DNA from: Alphaproteobacteria bacterium
GTDB lineage: Bacteria > Pseudomonadota > Alphaproteobacteria > Rickettsiales > SXRF01
Assembly: GCA_020050695.1 (NCBI GenBank)
Contig: JAGVKI010000166.1
Coordinates: 1 to 6,808 of the forward strand
DNA: 6,808 nucleotides
Direction of reading: 5' to 3'
The position numbers and the translations under genes were made by a program. Numbering within the stretch: the stretch's first letter is position 1; the number at the start of each line of letters is the position of its first letter. Positions 5,163 to 6,808 of the stretch are shown one piece after another. The notes below the pieces were generated by a model, which worked only from the letters and a program-made list of their open reading frames with translations, did not search any database and had not been told where the DNA came from.

Positions 5163-5546
5163 TTATTCGCTAAGCAGATTAAACTTGGCAAGTTTTTCTG
5201 TTATTTTTTGAATAGTTATTGGCTTTACTATGTAATCGTTCGCGCCCTTGACATACGCGTGCCCTATATAACTAGGATGTTCATGCCCGGTGCAAAAAAT
5301 CACGGGCACATTAGACATGGACGAAAGTTTTCGCAGCATCTGCAATACTTCGATACCGTTCATACCCTCCATTTCCCAATCCAGAAACACGCAGTCAGGT
5401 GCCTGAAAGGTGCATATTTCCAGCGCCTGCATGCCGCCTTCGGCTTCTTGCACATCAAACCCCACAGAAAGCAAGTAACGCGAGGCGACCGAACGGTCAA
5501 AATCAACGTCATCAACCACAAGGATTTTTTTCTTTTTTCTTTCCAT
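5163..5546 (-). CDS. Single-domain CheY-like response regulator
   Basis: The 127-residue protein is one receiver domain with no output domain. The acidic pocket is Asp12-Asp13 (VVDDVD), the phospho-acceptor is Asp56 in FLDWEM, the switch Thr is Thr86 (FCTG), the aromatic switch is Tyr105 (NDYIVKP) and the Lys is Lys108. All catalytic residues are present, so phosphorylation by a histidine kinase or phosphotransfer protein is expected; none is encoded nearby. The usual Pro after DWEM/DWNM is Glu60 here, a mild departure. The overall pattern (FLDWEM, VIFCT, GANDYIVKP, C-terminal KLAKFNLL) resembles orphan alphaproteobacterial CheY-like regulators. It probably acts by protein-protein contact in motility, cell-cycle or stress signalling; which of these is unknown. 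The ATG at 5546 has AGG (plus 5554-5556) 7 bases upstream. A run of five basic residues follows Met-Glu at the N-terminus. Confidence 0.93.
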   Translation of the reverse strand: MERKKKKILVVDDVDFDRSVASRYLLSVGFDVQEAEGGMQALEICTFQAPDCVFLDWEMEGMNGIEVLQMLRKLSSMSNVPVIFCTGHEHPSYIGHAYVKGANDYIVKPITIQKITEKLAKFNLLSE

Positions 5547-5566
5547 TGATATACCTAATGTTTACA

Positions 5567-5649
5567 GTTATGTGTTTTTATGCGCCTTGCAAACAATCAT
5601 ACATTGGAAATTCACTGTGGTTATATGTGTTTATGCGCTATAAAAACAA
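5567..5649 (-). promoter_or_regulatory. Possible duplicated promoter for the response regulator
   Basis: Read on the minus strand, each repeat unit carries TTGTTT, 18 bases, then (T/C)ATAAC. The upstream copy is at plus 5620-5649 (TATAAC) and the copy nearer the gene at plus 5567-5596 (CATAAC). Both point towards the start at 5546. The match to sigma70 consensus is modest and the near copy would leave a very short leader. The assignment rests mainly on the two copies keeping the same spacing. Confidence 0.3.
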
Positions 5650-5667
5650 TTATAAGTTGAAAATTTA
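5567..5667. repeat. Imperfect tandem direct repeat, period 53
   Basis: Segments 5567-5614 and 5620-5667 align without gaps over 48 positions with 37 identities. Conserved blocks are GTTAT, TTTATGCGC, AAACAAT, ATA, TTG, AAATT. The pair lies in the AT-rich intergenic region between the divergent response regulator and purL genes. I see no third copy within the window. The divergence suggests an old duplication or a pair of related regulatory sites. Confidence 0.7.
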
Positions 5668-5719
5668 TTAAATCCATTACGCCCATAATAAAATGATCCA
5701 TACTGATAAAAAAGGTTAC

Positions 5720-5731
5720 GCAAATAGTTGC
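5720..5731. promoter_or_regulatory. Small palindrome upstream of purL
   Basis: GCAA (5720-5723) and TTGC (5728-5731) form a symmetric site 33 bases before ATG 5765. With the preceding AC it begins ACGCAAA, like the left half of the enterobacterial PurR box, but the right half does not match well. Alphaproteobacteria generally lack that PurR, so I give this little weight. No clear sigma70 promoter for purL was found in 5668-5764. Confidence 0.15.
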
Positions 5732-5764
5732 AGCCAAAAAAGAACATGGTAAAACACTGGCCAT

Positions 5765-6808
5765 ATGACAAATGCTACCGCAAAGAAAATGGCCCAGAAA
5801 ATAACAATTACGCCGGAAGTTGTTGCTGAACACGGGCTTACTGCCGATGAGTATCAGCGTGTATTAAAAGTAATGGGCCGCGAGCCCAACATCGTGGAGC
5901 TGGGTATTTTCTCAGTGATGTGGAGCGAGCACTGCTCTTACAAAACCACCCGTAAATGGCTGAAAACCCTGCCAACACAGGCGCCGCACGTGATCTGCGG
6001 CCCAGGCGAAAACGCCGGCGTTATTGACATTGGCGATGGCCAGGCAGCCATTTTCAAAATGGAAAGCCATAACCACCCGTCTTACATTGAACCGTTCCAG
6101 GGCGCCGCTACCGGTGTCGGCGGTATTCTTCGCGACGTATTTACCATGGGCGCGCGCCCTATCGCCAATATGAACGCGCTGCGCTTTGGCGAACCTTCAC
6201 ACCCGAAAACCAAGCATCTGGTGTCCGGCGTTGTGGCGGGCATCGGCTCATACGGCAACTGCGTGGGCGTTCCGACCGTTGGCGGCGAGTGCACCTTCCA
6301 CCCGTCCTATAACGGCAATATCCTGGTCAACGCCATGAATGTTGGCCTTGCGGACGCGGATAATATTTTCTATTCCAAAGCCGCGGGCATTGGTAACAAC
6401 GTAGTCTATGTAGGCTCCAAGACGGGCCGCGACGGTATCCACGGCGCCACCATGGCTTCTGCTGAATTCGGCGAAAACTCTGAAGAAAAGCGACCGACCG
6501 TACAGGTAGGCGATCCATTCACCGAAAAACTGCTGATCGAAGCCTGCATGGAACTGATGGCGACCGACGCCATCCAGAGCATCCAGGACATGGGCGCAGC
6601 GGGCCTTACCTCCTCCTCGCTGGAAATGGCGGGCAAAGGTGGCCTGGGCATGGAAATGGAACTCGACAAAGTACCAATGCGCGAAGAGGGCATGACACCG
6701 TATGAAATCATGCTGTCCGAATCGCAGGAACGCATGCTGATGGTGCTCAAACCAGGCAAGGAAGAACTGGCGCGCAAGATTTTTGAAAAATGGGAACTGG
6801 ATTTTGCC
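5765..6808 (+). CDS. purL: Phosphoribosylformylglycinamidine synthase subunit PurL (5' part, cut by window end)
   Basis: The first 348 codons are present and open to the last base; the small-type PurL is usually about 730-750 residues, so slightly under half is seen. PurL is the ATP-dependent synthetase subunit that converts FGAR to FGAM in purine synthesis, working with PurQ and PurS. Landmarks are the catalytic His56 in WSEHCSYK, the nucleotide/Mg site MESHNHPS at 99-106 and [12 protein letters not shown] at 113-124. Further on are [12 protein letters not shown] at 221-232, DMGAAGL at 275-281 and SESQERM at 318-324. ATG 5765 gives MTNATAKK before the family start [14 protein letters not shown] 5789 is an alternative, and neither has a strong ribosome binding site. 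An in-frame TAA at 5750 limits the start. The gene is divergent from the response regulator, and purQ/purS are not immediately upstream. Confidence 0.96.
   Translation, partial: MTNATAKKMAQKITITPEVVAEHGLTADEYQRVLKVMGREPNIVELGIFSVMWSEHCSYKTTRKWLKTLPTQAPHVICGPGENAGVIDIGDGQAAIFKMESHNHPSYIEPFQGAATGVGGILRDVFTMGARPIANMNALRFGEPSHPKTKHLVSGVVAGIGSYGNCVGVPTVGGECTFHPSYNGNILVNAMNVGLADADNIFYSKAAGIGNNVVYVGSKTGRDGIHGATMASAEFGENSEEKRPTVQVGDPFTEKLLIEACMELMATDAIQSIQDMGAAGLTSSSLEMAGKGGLGMEMELDKVPMREEGMTPYEIMLSESQERMLMVLKPGKEELARKIFEKWELDFA

Noticed and set aside
5399..5671. Plus-strand 90-residue ORF
   Set aside because: It is a shadow frame opposite the response regulator gene and has no recognisable domain.
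5621..5833. Hydrophobic 70-residue minus-strand ORF
   Set aside because: It overlaps the start of purL and the direct repeat. Its hydrophobicity comes from reading AT-rich DNA, and it has no convincing ribosome binding site.

Overview
The window looks like a chromosomal stretch from an alphaproteobacterium of intermediate GC content. The main reasons are a BolA-family gene placed directly upstream of a CGFS monothiol glutaredoxin gene, with purL close by. That trio is a familiar alphaproteobacterial neighbourhood. A single-domain response regulator resembling CheY-like proteins common in that class also fits. The genus cannot be named from the sequence. No phage, transposase, CRISPR array, tRNA or rRNA gene was seen.

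Layout. Positions 1-1660 hold two unrecognised plus-strand genes (24-842, soluble and helical; 1020-1469, with two hydrophobic stretches). Both follow nearly the same leader, GCGAGTGARGT. A short decayed copy of the 3' end of the first gene lies just after the second (about 1484-1564). Then comes a small Thr-rich lipoprotein gene (1659-1949), which converges on an unrecognised 116-residue minus-strand gene (2032-2382). A strong two-way terminator at 1963-1996 separates them. Divergent from that gene is a thiamine-diphosphate 2-oxo acid decarboxylase of the indolepyruvate/phenylpyruvate/pyruvate decarboxylase family (2577-4232). It is followed after 25 bases by an entericidin-like lipoprotein gene (4258-4398) that is too short for ordinary ORF cut-offs. 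A second two-way terminator (4434-4470) ends this pair and faces grxD.

On the minus strand, bolA (4851-5084) is followed by grxD (4488-4829). Together they encode the two partners of a [2Fe-2S] complex. Upstream of them is an orphan receiver-domain protein (5163-5546). After a 218-base AT-rich divergent intergenic region carrying an imperfect 53-base-period direct repeat, purL begins at 5765 and runs off the right edge.

No complete novel defence or mobile system is visible. The most unusual points are: (1) the second unknown gene is bracketed by a leader and a tail resembling those of the first, as if a gene-1 copy had its interior replaced; (2) the decarboxylase carries Gln at the position of the catalytic Glu473 of Zymomonas pyruvate decarboxylase; (3) purL is divergent from bolA-grxD rather than upstream of them on the same strand, with a response regulator and a degenerate tandem duplication at the junction. 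No intergenic gap exceeds 300 bases.
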